From Acinetobacter sp. A2 (lineage in GTDB: Bacteria > Pseudomonadota > Gammaproteobacteria > Pseudomonadales > Moraxellaceae), in contig NZ_JAAZQX010000013.1 of NCBI RefSeq assembly GCF_012371325.1, positions 1 to 64,000 on the forward strand: DNA of 64,000 bases, in the 5' to 3' direction. Below are positions 48,851-58,881 of this stretch, piece after piece. Under the pieces are notes generated by a model that was not told where the DNA came from, ran no database searches, and was given only the letters and a program-made list of their open reading frames with translations. Position 1 is the stretch's first letter. Every line of letters starts with the position of its first letter. Position numbers and translations under genes: made by a program.

Positions 48851-49999
48851 TTAGAATAAGTTGCTAAAGAACTGCTTGATATGATCTAGCATACGTGCAA
48901 AGAAGCCTGCTTGTTCAATATCTTGCAAAGCAACCAATGGTTTTTCTGCAATCACTTTACCGTCTAAAGTCGCCACATATTTACCAATGACTTGACCTTT
49001 TTTCAAAGGAGCAGTCAATTTAGGCTGAACCACCAATTGTGTTTTGATTTGGTTGGCTTTGCCTTTAGGCATGGTCACGTTAAAGTTTTCTGGTAAACCA
49101 ATTTGAGCTTCTTTACTTTTACCGTACCAAACTTTGGCTTTTGCCAAGACTTGGTTGGCAGGTTGAACACGTACAGTTTCGTAATTTGCATAACCCCAAG
49201 CCAATAATTCACGTGTTTGTGTTGCACGTGCTTGCATGGTTGGTGCACCAAAAATCACCGAAATTAAACGCATTGGACCACGTTTAGACGATGTTGTTAA
49301 ACAATAACCTGCTTCATTGGTGTGGCCTGTTTTTAAACCATCTACACTTGGGTCTGTATATAACAGGGCATTACGGTTGCCTTGTTTAATCCCATTAAAA
49401 GAAAATTCTTTTTCAGAATAGATTGGATAATACTTTGAACTGTCGTGGATGATGTGCTGTGCCAAAGTCGCCATATCTTTTGCGGTAGATAAGTGACCTT
49501 CTGCAGGCATACCTGTAGAGTTCATAAACTGGGTGTTGCTCATGCCAATGCGTTTGGCTTCTTCATTCATCATGTGAACGAAAGTACCTTCGTTGCCTGC
49601 AATGTGCTCGGCCATGGCTTTAGAGGCATCATTGCCTGATTGAACAATAATACCGCGTAGCATTTCAAGTACAGTGGCTGTGCCATTTAAAGGAACGTAC
49701 ATACATGATTCTGTGCTGCTACCACGACACCATGCAGATTCATTCATGCGGACTTGTTCATCTTCCGTGAGTTCACCCTTCAATAACTTTTGTTCAATGA
49801 TGAAACTGGTCATCATTTTGGTCATAGAGGCAGGGGCGAGTTTTTCGTTTTCATTTTTTGAAGCTAAAATTTGTCCCGTCTCATAATCCATCAAAACGTA
49901 TGATTTGTTATTGAGTTCTGGTGGTGTGGCTAAGACAGTTGCTGCATAAGAAAAGCTTGGTAATAGTAATAATGCAGCAAGGGCGCTTTTTCGGGTCAT
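48851..49999 (-). CDS. dacC: D-alanyl-D-alanine carboxypeptidase, PBP5/6 type
   Basis: Trims the terminal D-alanine of peptidoglycan stem peptides. 382 aa from ATG 49999, with a signal peptide MTRKSALAALLLLPSFSYAA. The penicillin-binding motifs are all present: SxxK at S58-K61 (ASMTK), SGN (QSGNDAS), and KTG (GLKTGHTNEAGY). A C-terminal beta-domain and an amphipathic anchor helix (FFARMLDHIKQFFSNLF) complete it. The gene name dacC follows Acinetobacter usage for the PBP5/6 protein. Confidence 0.93.
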   Translation of the reverse strand: MTRKSALAALLLLPSFSYAATVLATPPELNNKSYVLMDYETGQILASKNENEKLAPASMTKMMTSFIIEQKLLKGELTEDEQVRMNESAWCRGSSTESCMYVPLNGTATVLEMLRGIIVQSGNDASKAMAEHIAGNEGTFVHMMNEEAKRIGMSNTQFMNSTGMPAEGHLSTAKDMATLAQHIIHDSSKYYPIYSEKEFSFNGIKQGNRNALLYTDPSVDGLKTGHTNEAGYCLTTSSKRGPMRLISVIFGAPTMQARATQTRELLAWGYANYETVRVQPANQVLAKAKVWYGKSKEAQIGLPENFNVTMPKGKANQIKTQLVVQPKLTAPLKKGQVIGKYVATLDGKVIAEKPLVALQDIEQAGFFARMLDHIKQFFSNLF

Positions 50000-50115
50000 T
50001 CTAAGGGGTTCCAATACTTGATGTATGCACAAAGAGCTAGCATTTTAGGGCAAAGCTCAGCCGACTTCTATGGGAGAAATCGGCTTATTGATAAAAGTAT
50101 TGTAACCAAATTGTA

Positions 50116-50520
50116 TTATCGGCTATATGCTGTCAATTCTTGGCAAATTGCTTTGTTTTTGGCTGTTCCAGCCGCTTTGGCATCGGCACGTGCTTCTTTT
50201 AAAATAGGTTGAAAGCTTTTTTGCTTGCTGAGTTTATTTAATGCTGTAACAGCGTCTTTTTCTTTAGGCATATATTCTTGTGCAAGTTGCGCATAACCTT
50301 GATTAAACTTGGCTTTATCTGTTACCAATGCAGGGCAAACTTCAGATAATACATAAATAGCCGCTAATTCTTGCTGAGTCACCTGTTGTAATGGTGTGAC
50401 TTCAATATTTTCTTCTTGTGCCATTGCTGCTTGGCTTAAACCTAAACTCAGTGCAATTGCACCCAAAATTTGAACTGTACGTGATTTTTTAAAGCCAGAA
50501 AATGAAGCAGAAAATTGCAT
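50116..50520 (-). CDS. Secreted protein, paralogue of 50789-51160
   Basis: A 134-aa protein with a signal peptide (cut after AMA near residue 34). The mature domain has the pattern LSEVCPALV...EARADAKAAGTAKNKAICQEL, with two cysteines likely forming a disulfide. The gene at 50789 has the same pattern. I believe this is the MCR_0457 family of Moraxellaceae, function unknown. Periplasmic location is inferred. Confidence 0.7.
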   Translation of the reverse strand: MQFSASFSGFKKSRTVQILGAIALSLGLSQAAMAQEENIEVTPLQQVTQQELAAIYVLSEVCPALVTDKAKFNQGYAQLAQEYMPKEKDAVTALNKLSKQKSFQPILKEARADAKAAGTAKNKAICQELTAYSR

Positions 50521-50717
50521 ATAAATTACCTTAAATATGGTTTGAGCTGAATCATGTGATTCATTTAAGTGTTTATAAGATTAAACATTTATTTTGTAAT
50601 TGAAAGAGTGAAAATGTATTAAAGCTGTGTGATTCAAACATCAATCATGTAGAAAAGTGGAGCTTTGCTTTGAAATCAGGAAAGTCTGGATGTGTTGTAA
50701 GTTATATGTGCGCAGTA

Positions 50718-50753
50718 TAAAAAATAAGGCAAACTTTCAAAGTTTGCCTTATT
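50718..50753 (-). terminator. Terminator after the second paralogue
   Basis: AATAAGGCAAACTTT (50723-50737) pairs fully with AAAGTTTGCCTTATT (50739-50753); the T run is on the minus strand. Confidence 0.9.
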
Positions 50754-50788
50754 AGAAAAAGATTCAATCGTAATTTAAATCATCTGAT

Positions 50789-51160
50789 TTAAATTGCTAA
50801 TTCTAAAGCTTCTAGACATACTGCTTTTTGTTCATCGGCACTGGTGTCTTTAGCGGCTTGACGTGCTTCGGTTAAAACAGATTGATATTCTGCATCGGCC
50901 TGTAATTTTGCAAGTGTCATGCTGCTATCAGAATAATCTTGTAAATAGGTTTGAATCAGCGCTTGAATGTTACTGTCTAATTTTGCATTTTTGCCAATCA
51001 GCGCAGGGCACATTTCAGTCATGACTTGTGCTGCAGCAACATCTTCCTTAATAATGGTATTGGCTTCTTCAGCAGTTAGATCACTGGCAACAACAGCTTG
51101 AGTCATTACAGCAGCAAAACCTAAACCCAATAAACGACGAAATGGCAAAGCTAAAATCAT
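50789..51160 (-). CDS. Secreted protein, paralogue of 50116-50520
   Basis: About 123 aa with a signal peptide ending VVAS near residue 26. The mature part MTEMCPALIG...YQSVLTEARQAAKDT...KAVCLEAL shares the cysteine spacing and helix pattern of the neighbouring gene. It has its own terminator, so the two are separate transcripts. ATG 51160 or GTG 51169 may be the start; neither has a clear ribosome site. Confidence 0.7.
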   Translation of the reverse strand: MILALPFRRLLGLGFAAVMTQAVVASDLTAEEANTIIKEDVAAAQVMTEMCPALIGKNAKLDSNIQALIQTYLQDYSDSSMTLAKLQADAEYQSVLTEARQAAKDTSADEQKAVCLEALELAI

Positions 51161-51367
51161 GAGAGTCACATATATTTTGGATGGATGTTAGTCGCTAAAT
51201 ATATATAATCTTGTGTATATTTCAATGAAATGTGCTGACCAGTCATTTTAGTTTATGTTGTGTGCCGAATCTGCTGAAGCATGGGCAATGTGATTTTGAA
51301 CTTAATTTGATGTAGCGCTTCCTAAATTTATTTGATTCTTTATTGTTGTTTTATCTGAGATTTTTTT

Positions 51368-52141
51368 GTGAATATTCTAATAGCCAATGATGATGGCGTG
51401 TTTGCACCTGGTATTCAAGCGTTAGCGCAAGCCTTAAAACCGCTGGGTCGTGTTGTCATTGTAGCCCCTGAAAGTGAACGTAGTGGTTTTTCAAGCGCAC
51501 TGACTTTGGATCGTCCTTTAAGACCTGTGCAAATTGCTGAAGACGTTTGGGCAGTTAATGGTACACCTGCAGATTGTGTATATTTGTCCATGAATGGATT
51601 ATTCGATTTTGAATTTGATCTGGTGGTTAGTGGTATTAATAGTGGTGCAAATCTTGGTGATGATGTGCTGTATTCAGGTACTGTTGGGGCTGCATTTGAA
51701 GGTCGCTTGATGAAACAACCAGCCATTGCTGTATCACTGGCAGGGCACAATGTGCGTTCTTATCAGCATCCGCAAGATTATATGCAAGCTGCACAATGGG
51801 TACATGATTTTATTGCCCAAGGTTTACCAAGTTTGCCAGCCCGCCATATTTTTAATGTGAATATTCCAGATGTACCTGTACTGCAAGGCACAAAAATCAC
51901 CTATCAAGGGCAACGCACCCAGTCCAAGCCTATCACCAGTCAGGTCGATCCGCGTGGACGTCAGGTATATTGGATTGGTTTGTCGGGGGAAGCGGTTGCT
52001 GCACCGAAAAAAGGTTTAACCGAGATCGAGTCCGATTTTTTTGCTGTGGCGAATGGCTATGTTAGCGTCACACCAATTCAAATGGATGCGACCAATTATG
52101 AGGTTTTACAAAGCTTGCACAGTCAATTGCCAAAAAATTGA
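51368..52141 (+). CDS. surE: 5'/3'-nucleotidase SurE
   Basis: Metal-dependent phosphatase for nucleoside monophosphates, a stationary-phase survival factor. The metal ligands are D8 and D9 in NDDGV, the serine of [10 protein letters not shown] near residue 40, and the asparagine in [12 protein letters not shown] near residue 93. 257 aa, GTG start. Followed by the NlpD-like gene, as in surE-(pcm)-nlpD-rpoS clusters, although pcm is absent and rpoS does not follow. Confidence 0.95.
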   Translation: MNILIANDDGVFAPGIQALAQALKPLGRVVIVAPESERSGFSSALTLDRPLRPVQIAEDVWAVNGTPADCVYLSMNGLFDFEFDLVVSGINSGANLGDDVLYSGTVGAAFEGRLMKQPAIAVSLAGHNVRSYQHPQDYMQAAQWVHDFIAQGLPSLPARHIFNVNIPDVPVLQGTKITYQGQRTQSKPITSQVDPRGRQVYWIGLSGEAVAAPKKGLTEIESDFFAVANGYVSVTPIQMDATNYEVLQSLHSQLPKN

Positions 52142-52252
52142 CAAAGTAATGTTATAACTTTGTGAAAAAGTGGCTGTTAAGCCTCATTTCAAGGACTTTT
52201 TTGCTACTCTTAGCGAAATGGAACATATATAGAATTTGTAGAGAGGAAGAGA

Positions 52253-53077
52253 ATGCCCGTGGTGTTTCAATATCGTTTATTTGCCACACCAACCGCCGTG
52301 TTGAAAACCCTTGTGTTATCCACTGCTGTTGTTTCTACCGTATTGTTAAGTGGCTGTGCTTCTAAACCTCAAGTAAATAATTCTGCACGTTATGCAACGG
52401 CACCGAATTTTTATACCGTACGTTCGGGTGATACTTTAAGTGGTATTGCGGCACGTTATGGATTGAGCTACCTCAGCATTGCAGAAATGAATGATATTGC
52501 ACCGCCGTATCGTATTTATGTAGGGCAGTCTATTCGCCTGAAAAGCGGTAATGCACCACGTACCACAACCACACGCCCTGTAACGCAGGCTGCGCCAATT
52601 CAGCGTCAGACTGTAACTTTACCAACTACGCCAACTCCAGCACCTGTGATTTCGTCCACAACAACGACTACGAGCTCATCATCACCAGCAACTCCTGTAC
52701 GCAGTAGTAGCCTGCGTTGGGTGAAACCATCGCAAGGTGCGGTAATTGAGCATTTTAATTTAGCAAGTAATGTTAAGGGTACACGTTATGGTGGCAATGT
52801 AGGCGATCCAATTTATGCCGCTGCCGATGGTCAAGTGGTGTATGCAGCCGATGGCTTGAAAGAATATGGCAATTTAATTTTAATCAAGCATATTGATGGT
52901 TATATCACGGCTTATGCACATAACAGTAAAATGAACGTGAATAGTGGTCAAAATGTAACAGCGGGTCAAAAAATTGCAGAAATGGGCTCTTCGGGTGCTA
53001 CACGTACCATGTTGGAGTTTCAGGTACGCCTAGATGGTAAGCCAATCAATCCGACTAATGTTTTACCAATAAATTAA
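52253..53077 (+). CDS. nlpD: NlpD-like LysM/M23 lipoprotein
   Basis: Activator of an envelope amidase in daughter-cell separation. 274 aa: lipobox LLSGC (cysteine near residue 35), one LysM domain (FYTVRSGDTLSGIAARYGLS near residue 53), a T/P/S-rich linker (about 105-155) and a C-terminal M23 domain. In the M23 domain the zinc ligands appear lost: the segment reads ITAYAHNSKM, with a histidine in the AYAH position, but the first GxxxxxHxGxD motif is replaced by RYGGNVGDPIYAA. It is therefore likely non-catalytic, as NlpD and EnvC are. Confidence 0.88.
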   Translation: MPVVFQYRLFATPTAVLKTLVLSTAVVSTVLLSGCASKPQVNNSARYATAPNFYTVRSGDTLSGIAARYGLSYLSIAEMNDIAPPYRIYVGQSIRLKSGNAPRTTTTRPVTQAAPIQRQTVTLPTTPTPAPVISSTTTTTSSSSPATPVRSSSLRWVKPSQGAVIEHFNLASNVKGTRYGGNVGDPIYAAADGQVVYAADGLKEYGNLILIKHIDGYITAYAHNSKMNVNSGQNVTAGQKIAEMGSSGATRTMLEFQVRLDGKPINPTNVLPIN

Positions 53078-53171
53078 ATTTTGCAAATACAAAACATAAA
53101 TTTCACCGTATAATACAATAGGTTGCTTTTATCGAAAGATAAGAGCACCTGTATAATTTCAGAGGGAATTT

Positions 53172-54101
53172 ATGTTAGATCAACTTCGAGCAATGGGTGT
53201 ATTTGCTTGTGTTGTTGAAAAAAGCTCGTTTAGCGGTGCAGCGCGTGATCTAGGGATCACCACAAGTGCCGTCAGTCAACAAATCCGTTCATTAGAACAA
53301 GAAATGGAAGTCACACTTCTGCATCGTTCTACTAGAAAACTGAGTTTGACTGAAGCAGGACAAGCTTTTTTCCACAGCTGTCAAGAAATGCTAGCTGCTG
53401 CTGAGCGCGGAAAAATCCGCATTAATGAATTAAGAGATGATCTGGTCGGTGATTTACGAATTGCCACCACTCCTGAGTTAGGCGCGAATCATGTGATTCC
53501 TGCACTTTCACATTGGATGTCGGCCCATCGTGGTTTATCTATCCATCTAGAAACAGACAATCAATACATCGATTTAATTGATAACCGTATTGATATTGCC
53601 TTGCGTATGAGCCCAAAAATTGAAGATCAAAACTTGCATGTGATTCCAATTGCACATGTAGATCAGGTTTTAGTGGCATCTCCAAGTTATTTAAATCAGA
53701 CCGCACCAATTTCACGCCCTGAAGATTTAAAAAATCATGATCTAATTCCATTAACGATTATGAAGAATTTTCAGCATTTAAGTTTTCAGCACGTGACCCG
53801 TGATGAAAATGTCAGTATTGAAATGGGATCACGGTTATCGACCAATAATGTTTTGGTGTCTAAATCGTTATGTATGCAGGGGCATGGTATAGCCCGCATT
53901 TTACATTTAGATATTCAAAAAGAATTATTGAACGGTGGTTTGGTTGAAGTTTTGCCTGAGTGGAAATTACCTGCATTTACCTTGTATGCGATTATTTCTA
54001 AACATGAGCAACTTCCAATGAAAATTCATCGTTGTCTAGAGGCATTAAAACAGTATTTTTCTCAATTACCTGGTGGGCGTGTGTATCAAGAAGCATCTTG
54101 A
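53172..54101 (+). CDS. LysR-family transcriptional regulator
   Basis: A 309-aa LysR regulator. The N-terminal HTH is SSFSGAARDLGITTSAVSQQ (residues about 17-36), followed by RSLEQEMEVTLLHRSTRKLSL, quoted in part as EQEMEVTLLHRSTRKLSL. The effector domain covers residues 90-295. It resembles the CrgA/AaeR-type LTTR subgroup. No divergent gene is next to it, so the target is unknown. It converges on argD across a bidirectional terminator. Confidence 0.9.
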   Translation: MLDQLRAMGVFACVVEKSSFSGAARDLGITTSAVSQQIRSLEQEMEVTLLHRSTRKLSLTEAGQAFFHSCQEMLAAAERGKIRINELRDDLVGDLRIATTPELGANHVIPALSHWMSAHRGLSIHLETDNQYIDLIDNRIDIALRMSPKIEDQNLHVIPIAHVDQVLVASPSYLNQTAPISRPEDLKNHDLIPLTIMKNFQHLSFQHVTRDENVSIEMGSRLSTNNVLVSKSLCMQGHGIARILHLDIQKELLNGGLVEVLPEWKLPAFTLYAIISKHEQLPMKIHRCLEALKQYFSQLPGGRVYQEAS

Positions 54102-54155
54102 TGGGGCAATGATGGTTAAGTATTTTGAGTTTCACACAATTATAAATAATAAATA

Positions 54156-54185
54156 AAAAGCCGCAGTTTCAACTGCGGCTTTTTC
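54156..54185. terminator. Bidirectional terminator
   Basis: AAAAGCCGCAGTT pairs with AACTGCGGCTTTT around a TCA loop. It ends the LysR gene and the convergent argD. Confidence 0.9.
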
Positions 54186-54200
54186 GGTAGGGCATAGAAT

Positions 54201-55412
54201 TTATGCCAAGAATTTTTTAATCATGCTGACCAAGCGCTCAATTAATTGATCTGCCTGAGCCTGAGTAATATTTAATGTTGGCAATAAACGCACCACAGAA
54301 CCTGCAGTGACATTAATGATCATTTTGTACTCATCACGGGCAATATCTACCAACTCTGCACATGGTTTTGGTAATTCAATACCAATCATCAAACCAAAGC
54401 CACGCACAGTCACATTTTGGTCTGCGAGTTGTTGACGCAATTGCGTCACAATATAGCCACCCATTTGTGCAGCATTTTCTACCAAGTTTTCTTTCTGAAT
54501 GGTGTCAATCACAGTGTAAACCACGCGTGAACCTAACGCAGTACCACTGTAGGTTGAGCCATGATTACCAGCAGTAAGAACGCCCACACCACGACCTTGA
54601 GTCATGACTGCACCAATTGGGAAGCCATTGCCCAAACCTTTCGCTGTAGTCAATACATCAGGCACAATATTGGTGTGTTGGTAGGCAAAAAATTTACCTG
54701 TACGACCATTACCTGTTTGTACTTCATCAAGCATCATCAACCAATTGTGCTGATTACAAATACGGCGGATGTCTTCTAGGTAGCTAAAGCCTTGTGGTGC
54801 TGTATTAACACCACCTTCGCCTTGAATCGGTTCAACCAAAATTGCCACAATGTCTGGATGCTGAATTGCAGCTTCTTCAATGGCTTCAACATCACCAAAA
54901 GGTACGCGAATAAAGCCTTCCACCAAAGGTGCAAAACCTTCTTGAACTTTTTTATTGCCAGTTGCAGACAGGGTAGCCAAAGTACGGCCGTGGAAAGAGT
55001 GATCTGCAACTATAATTTTAGGATTGGCTACGCCTTGCATGTGACCGAATTTACGTGCAATTTTAATTGCACCTTCGTTAGACTCTGCGCCACTGTTTGA
55101 AAAAAATACTTCTTCCATGCCAGCAACTTGCGCCAATTTTTGTGCAGCAGCAGTTTGCCAAGGCACTTCAAATAAGTTACTGGTGTGAATTAAAGTTGCG
55201 GCCTGATCTGCAATAGCTTCTGTAATAGCAGGATGTGCGTGACCTAAACCACATACAGCAATACCAGTGAGGGCATCTAAATATTCTGTGCCATCTTCAG
55301 TATAAAGATAAGAACCTCGACCGCGAACAAAGCTGATCGGCTGACGGCCAAATACAGGCATCAAGTGTGATGGTTGATCAGTTTGCACAGGAGCAAGGGT
55401 AATGTTATTCAT
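54201..55412 (-). CDS. argD: Acetylornithine aminotransferase
   Basis: Class III PLP enzyme in arginine synthesis; ArgD-type enzymes may also act on succinyl-diaminopimelate. 403 aa. Cofactor motifs: FSNSGAESNEGAIKIAR near residue 104, MMLDEVQTGNGRTG near residue 226, and the PLP lysine in LTTAKGLGNGFPIGAV near residue 253. Single gene. Normal length for the family (about 400). Confidence 0.92.
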   Translation of the reverse strand: MNNITLAPVQTDQPSHLMPVFGRQPISFVRGRGSYLYTEDGTEYLDALTGIAVCGLGHAHPAITEAIADQAATLIHTSNLFEVPWQTAAAQKLAQVAGMEEVFFSNSGAESNEGAIKIARKFGHMQGVANPKIIVADHSFHGRTLATLSATGNKKVQEGFAPLVEGFIRVPFGDVEAIEEAAIQHPDIVAILVEPIQGEGGVNTAPQGFSYLEDIRRICNQHNWLMMLDEVQTGNGRTGKFFAYQHTNIVPDVLTTAKGLGNGFPIGAVMTQGRGVGVLTAGNHGSTYSGTALGSRVVYTVIDTIQKENLVENAAQMGGYIVTQLRQQLADQNVTVRGFGLMIGIELPKPCAELVDIARDEYKMIINVTAGSVVRLLPTLNITQAQADQLIERLVSMIKKFLA

Positions 55413-55573
55413 GACTAACTCTTATCTGTTAGGTTGGAGGAAAAAACTTATATAAGCAAAATCTGCCACAGATGAAAAGCCTAATTGTAAATAAAGTTGG
55501 ATTTATTGCTTTAGACGTACTGTTTTGCTCGGTTTTGGGTATAATGCCACACAGATGAGTTGAGGATTTACCA

Positions 55574-55915
55574 ATGACTGAACAAGTACGCGATACCGAA
55601 GCATTAATTCGTGAACAAATTGCTAAACATGCTGTTCTTCTTTATATGAAAGGCACACCACAATTTCCACAATGTGGTTTTTCTGCGCGCGCAGTAGAAG
55701 CACTCAGTCAAATTGGTCGTCCTTTTGCTTATGTGAATATTTTAGAAAATCAGGATATTCGTACGACTTTACCAAAAATTGCCAACTGGCCAACTTTCCC
55801 ACAATTGTGGATTAACGGCGAGTTGATTGGTGGTAGCGATATTATGTTGGACATGTTCCAAAAAGGTGAGTTAAAGCCTTTAGTTGAGCAATACAGCCCA
55901 GCACCTGAAGCTTAA
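55574..55915 (+). CDS. grxD: Monothiol glutaredoxin, Grx4 family
   Basis: Iron-sulfur cluster carrier with a CGFS active site (PQCGFSARAVE near residue 33). 113 aa. KGTPQFPQCGFS and WPTFPQLWINGELIGGSDI (glutathione-binding) are typical. A terminator shared with the convergent protease gene follows. Confidence 0.96.
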   Translation: MTEQVRDTEALIREQIAKHAVLLYMKGTPQFPQCGFSARAVEALSQIGRPFAYVNILENQDIRTTLPKIANWPTFPQLWINGELIGGSDIMLDMFQKGELKPLVEQYSPAPEA

Positions 55916-55970
55916 GCGACTAAACTGAGGGCATTTATGCCTGAGTGTTGAAAACGCAAAAGTTGAAATA

Positions 55971-55995
55971 AAAAAAGCGCCGAAGCGCTTTTTTT
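55971..55995. terminator. Bidirectional terminator after grxD
   Basis: AAAAAAGCGC (55971-55980) pairs with GCGCTTTTTT around CGAA, with T runs on both strands. Confidence 0.9.
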
Positions 55996-56023
55996 ATTGC
56001 TATAGTTTTAAGGGATAAGCACA

Positions 56024-58687
56024 TTATTCAACTGTAGGACTTGTCGCTGCAAGCTCAGTAGTTTCAGCTGGTTCTTCAGCTTGCTCATCTGCTTGTACTA
56101 CCACTTTCGGCTTTTTCTTGTCCTTTTTCTCTTTGTCTTTTTTATCCTTTTCTTTTTTGGTTTTTTTCTTTTTCTTCGGCTCTTCTTCAATTTCCGCGCC
56201 ATCTTCAATGGCTTGCCAATACTCAAGCTGCTCCATGACTGCAGCATAAATTGAGCCTTTGCTATAACGTCCTTTTTTGTTGAGTTTGCCAACAGGACGT
56301 GCCATTAAAATTTCTAGGGCTTGGTCAATGGTATCAATGGCATGAATGTGGAATTGACCTTGTTCGACGGCTTCAATAACATCTTTGCGTAGCATTAAAT
56401 GCTGCATGTTCTGGCGTGGGATAATCACGCCTTGCTTACCCGTTAAACCTTGTAGCTTACAGGCATCAAAGAAGCCTTCAATTTTTGCATTCACGCCACC
56501 AATTGGTTGTACCTGACCCAACTGGTTCATGGAACCTGTAATTGCCCAAGACTGATCAATTGGCAATTGGCTAATCGCTGAAATCAAAGCCGAGAGTTCT
56601 GCCACAGTCGCACTGTCACCATCGACTTGACCATAGCTTTGTTCAAAGGCGAGGGCAGCAGAAAAGTGCAAGATTTGTTCACGACCAAAATGCGCTTTTA
56701 AGAAACTGGCCATCAACAACACGCCTTTGGCATGTAATGACCCGCCAAGCTCTACACTGCGTTCAATGTCTAAAATGTCGCCACCGCCTTGGTAGACCGA
56801 AGCAGTTAAGCGAGAAGGTAATCCAAATTCGACATCGGCATAGTGAATCACCGACAAGGCATTGATTTGCCCTAAGCGGTGCCCACGTGTTTCGATTAAC
56901 TGCGTACCACGCGATAAGTCCTGCCAATAGAGTTCACGCAAATAGCCTAAGCGATATTTGCGATGATCGAGCGCCGTATTGATATGCTGTTCGGAAACAG
57001 TTTTATCACCCGCTTGAGCCGCATGGTGATGTGACTCGCGAATTAGATCACCCAAGGTGAGGGCATGTAATGATAAAGAGCTTTGGTCTTCTGCCTGACG
57101 GCTTGAGTCGGTCAGCAATGCCGCTAAAGCAGAACGATCAAATGGCAACAATTTGTCAGATTGCACATAATCGGCAATCAGTTGCATATAGGCCTGCTCG
57201 TTTTCGTCATTACGTTGTAATGTATCGGTAAAGTCGGCACGGATTTTAAAGACACTGCCCAGTTCAGGTTCTAGCTCTAAAATTTCATAATAAATTTCAG
57301 GTTCTGCCAGTAAAATAACTTTAATATTCAGTGGAATGGCTTGTGGCTCAATGGAAATGCTGCCGGTTAAAGTCAGCATGTGCTCTAAAGAGGATAGTTT
57401 TAATTGCCCTGATTTTAAAGCACGTTTTAGTCCTTGCCATGCATAAGGCTGCTCAAGTAATTGCTCTGCTTCGAGCATCAGAAAACCGCCGTTAGCTTTG
57501 TGTAAGCTTCCTGCACGAATTAAAGTAAAGTCTGTGGTAATGGTGCCATTTTGCGTGAGTTGTTCCACATGCCCTAATAAATTGTAATGGGTGGGAAAAT
57601 CTTCAAAAATAACAGGTACGCCACTGTTGGGTTTGTGAGTCACAATAATATTCGCTTGATAGCGCGCAGGAATACGGCTAAAGGTACCCGGACGAAAATC
57701 ATCCTCTTCCTGTTCTAAAACAAACTCGACATTATTTACGATGTCTTCAGCATAGTACTGTAAATACTCGGTCAAGCCTTCTACATTCGGGTATTTGTTT
57801 TGAATAATATCAATGCGCGGCATCACCACTTGTTTGGCAATATCGCGGTTTAATTCCTGTACTTTGTCGCGTGCATCATCTTCTAGATCACCTAAATGCA
57901 AGCCCAAACGCTCTAGTTTTTTATTCATATAACGAATATTAGAGGCAATTTCTGCACGGGTTTTGCTGTCTAAAGCATTAATATCTTCCTTAGACATTTC
58001 TTGCATTTTGTCATTTTTAAGATGTACAGGTACGAAGCAATGTTCATCTTCCTGCGCAATCAGTTTTAAATCGAGTTCTTCACCTTCACTGGTCAGTTCA
58101 ATTAAGGCTTGTTGCTGCTCATCGCCCGCTTGCTGACGAATCATTTCAATACGGTTGTGGTAGGTTTCGGCTGTAAAGCGGCGCTCGAGCTGTTTTAAAA
58201 TGGTTTGCCAAGTCTGATGCAACAAACTTTGAAATTTAGGTGCTTGACCTGCAGGCAATTGCAAGGCCAGTGGCTGACGTGGATGCTTGAAATTATTGAC
58301 ATAAACCCAGTCATTTGGGGTAGGCATACTTTTGGCATGTTGCTGCAACAAACGCTTGACCATCGTGCGCTTGCCTAATCCTGCTGTGCCTACAGCAAAA
58401 ATATTATAGCCAGAATATGGCAGGGAAATACCTGCCTCGACTGAAGCACGTGCCCGATCTTGTCCTAAAAAATTATTCAGTGGTTTAATGCGTCGGGTTG
58501 ACGCTGGAATGTTGTCGTAATTGGGGATATGCGTCAGTTGTGATGCTTTTAATTGAGTCGTCTCTAGGGTTGTTTGAATTTCGCTTTGTTCAAAGGCAGA
58601 GCTGAGAAGCGGTTGTTGTGCGTCTTGCGTTGCTGTTGTTGTATTGGCTGTTATCGATGTATTGATTTGATCAAGTCTTTGGGTCAC
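56024..58687 (-). CDS. LonB/LonC-type ATP-dependent protease
   Basis: An 887-aa AAA+ protease of the Lon family lacking the LonA N-terminal domain. A P-loop variant GTAGLGKRT is near residue 101, followed by a helical insertion (about 180-300). The C-terminal protease domain has the nucleophile serine in QVDGDSATVAEL near residue 693 and the lysine in IGGVNAKIEGFF near residue 735. The last 70 residues are an unusual lysine/glutamate-rich tail (EEEPKKKKKTKKEKDKKDKE). It diverges from the AmpG-like gene. Confidence 0.88.
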   Translation of the reverse strand: MTQRLDQINTSITANTTTATQDAQQPLLSSAFEQSEIQTTLETTQLKASQLTHIPNYDNIPASTRRIKPLNNFLGQDRARASVEAGISLPYSGYNIFAVGTAGLGKRTMVKRLLQQHAKSMPTPNDWVYVNNFKHPRQPLALQLPAGQAPKFQSLLHQTWQTILKQLERRFTAETYHNRIEMIRQQAGDEQQQALIELTSEGEELDLKLIAQEDEHCFVPVHLKNDKMQEMSKEDINALDSKTRAEIASNIRYMNKKLERLGLHLGDLEDDARDKVQELNRDIAKQVVMPRIDIIQNKYPNVEGLTEYLQYYAEDIVNNVEFVLEQEEDDFRPGTFSRIPARYQANIIVTHKPNSGVPVIFEDFPTHYNLLGHVEQLTQNGTITTDFTLIRAGSLHKANGGFLMLEAEQLLEQPYAWQGLKRALKSGQLKLSSLEHMLTLTGSISIEPQAIPLNIKVILLAEPEIYYEILELEPELGSVFKIRADFTDTLQRNDENEQAYMQLIADYVQSDKLLPFDRSALAALLTDSSRQAEDQSSLSLHALTLGDLIRESHHHAAQAGDKTVSEQHINTALDHRKYRLGYLRELYWQDLSRGTQLIETRGHRLGQINALSVIHYADVEFGLPSRLTASVYQGGGDILDIERSVELGGSLHAKGVLLMASFLKAHFGREQILHFSAALAFEQSYGQVDGDSATVAELSALISAISQLPIDQSWAITGSMNQLGQVQPIGGVNAKIEGFFDACKLQGLTGKQGVIIPRQNMQHLMLRKDVIEAVEQGQFHIHAIDTIDQALEILMARPVGKLNKKGRYSKGSIYAAVMEQLEYWQAIEDGAEIEEEPKKKKKTKKEKDKKDKEKKDKKKPKVVVQADEQAEEPAETTELAATSPTVE

Positions 58688-58881
58688 TGTAGAAATCCAA
58701 AACGAAATATTGCAGTTAGAGGGTTAAAGGTATACAGGTTTAATGAGAAAATTCAAGCTAAGCCGCCATTTTTACTACAAAATGACAAGGCACTTGTGGA
58801 TAATTTCATAAATACTGTTGAAACAGAAGCTATTCCACGATTGAATAACAACAATTTGACTTAACAGAAAATAATAATCGC

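Noticed and set aside
58574-58864. Plus-strand frame of 96 codons between the protease and the AmpG-like gene
   Set aside because: Half of it is antisense to the protease start; no ribosome site and no recognisable protein.
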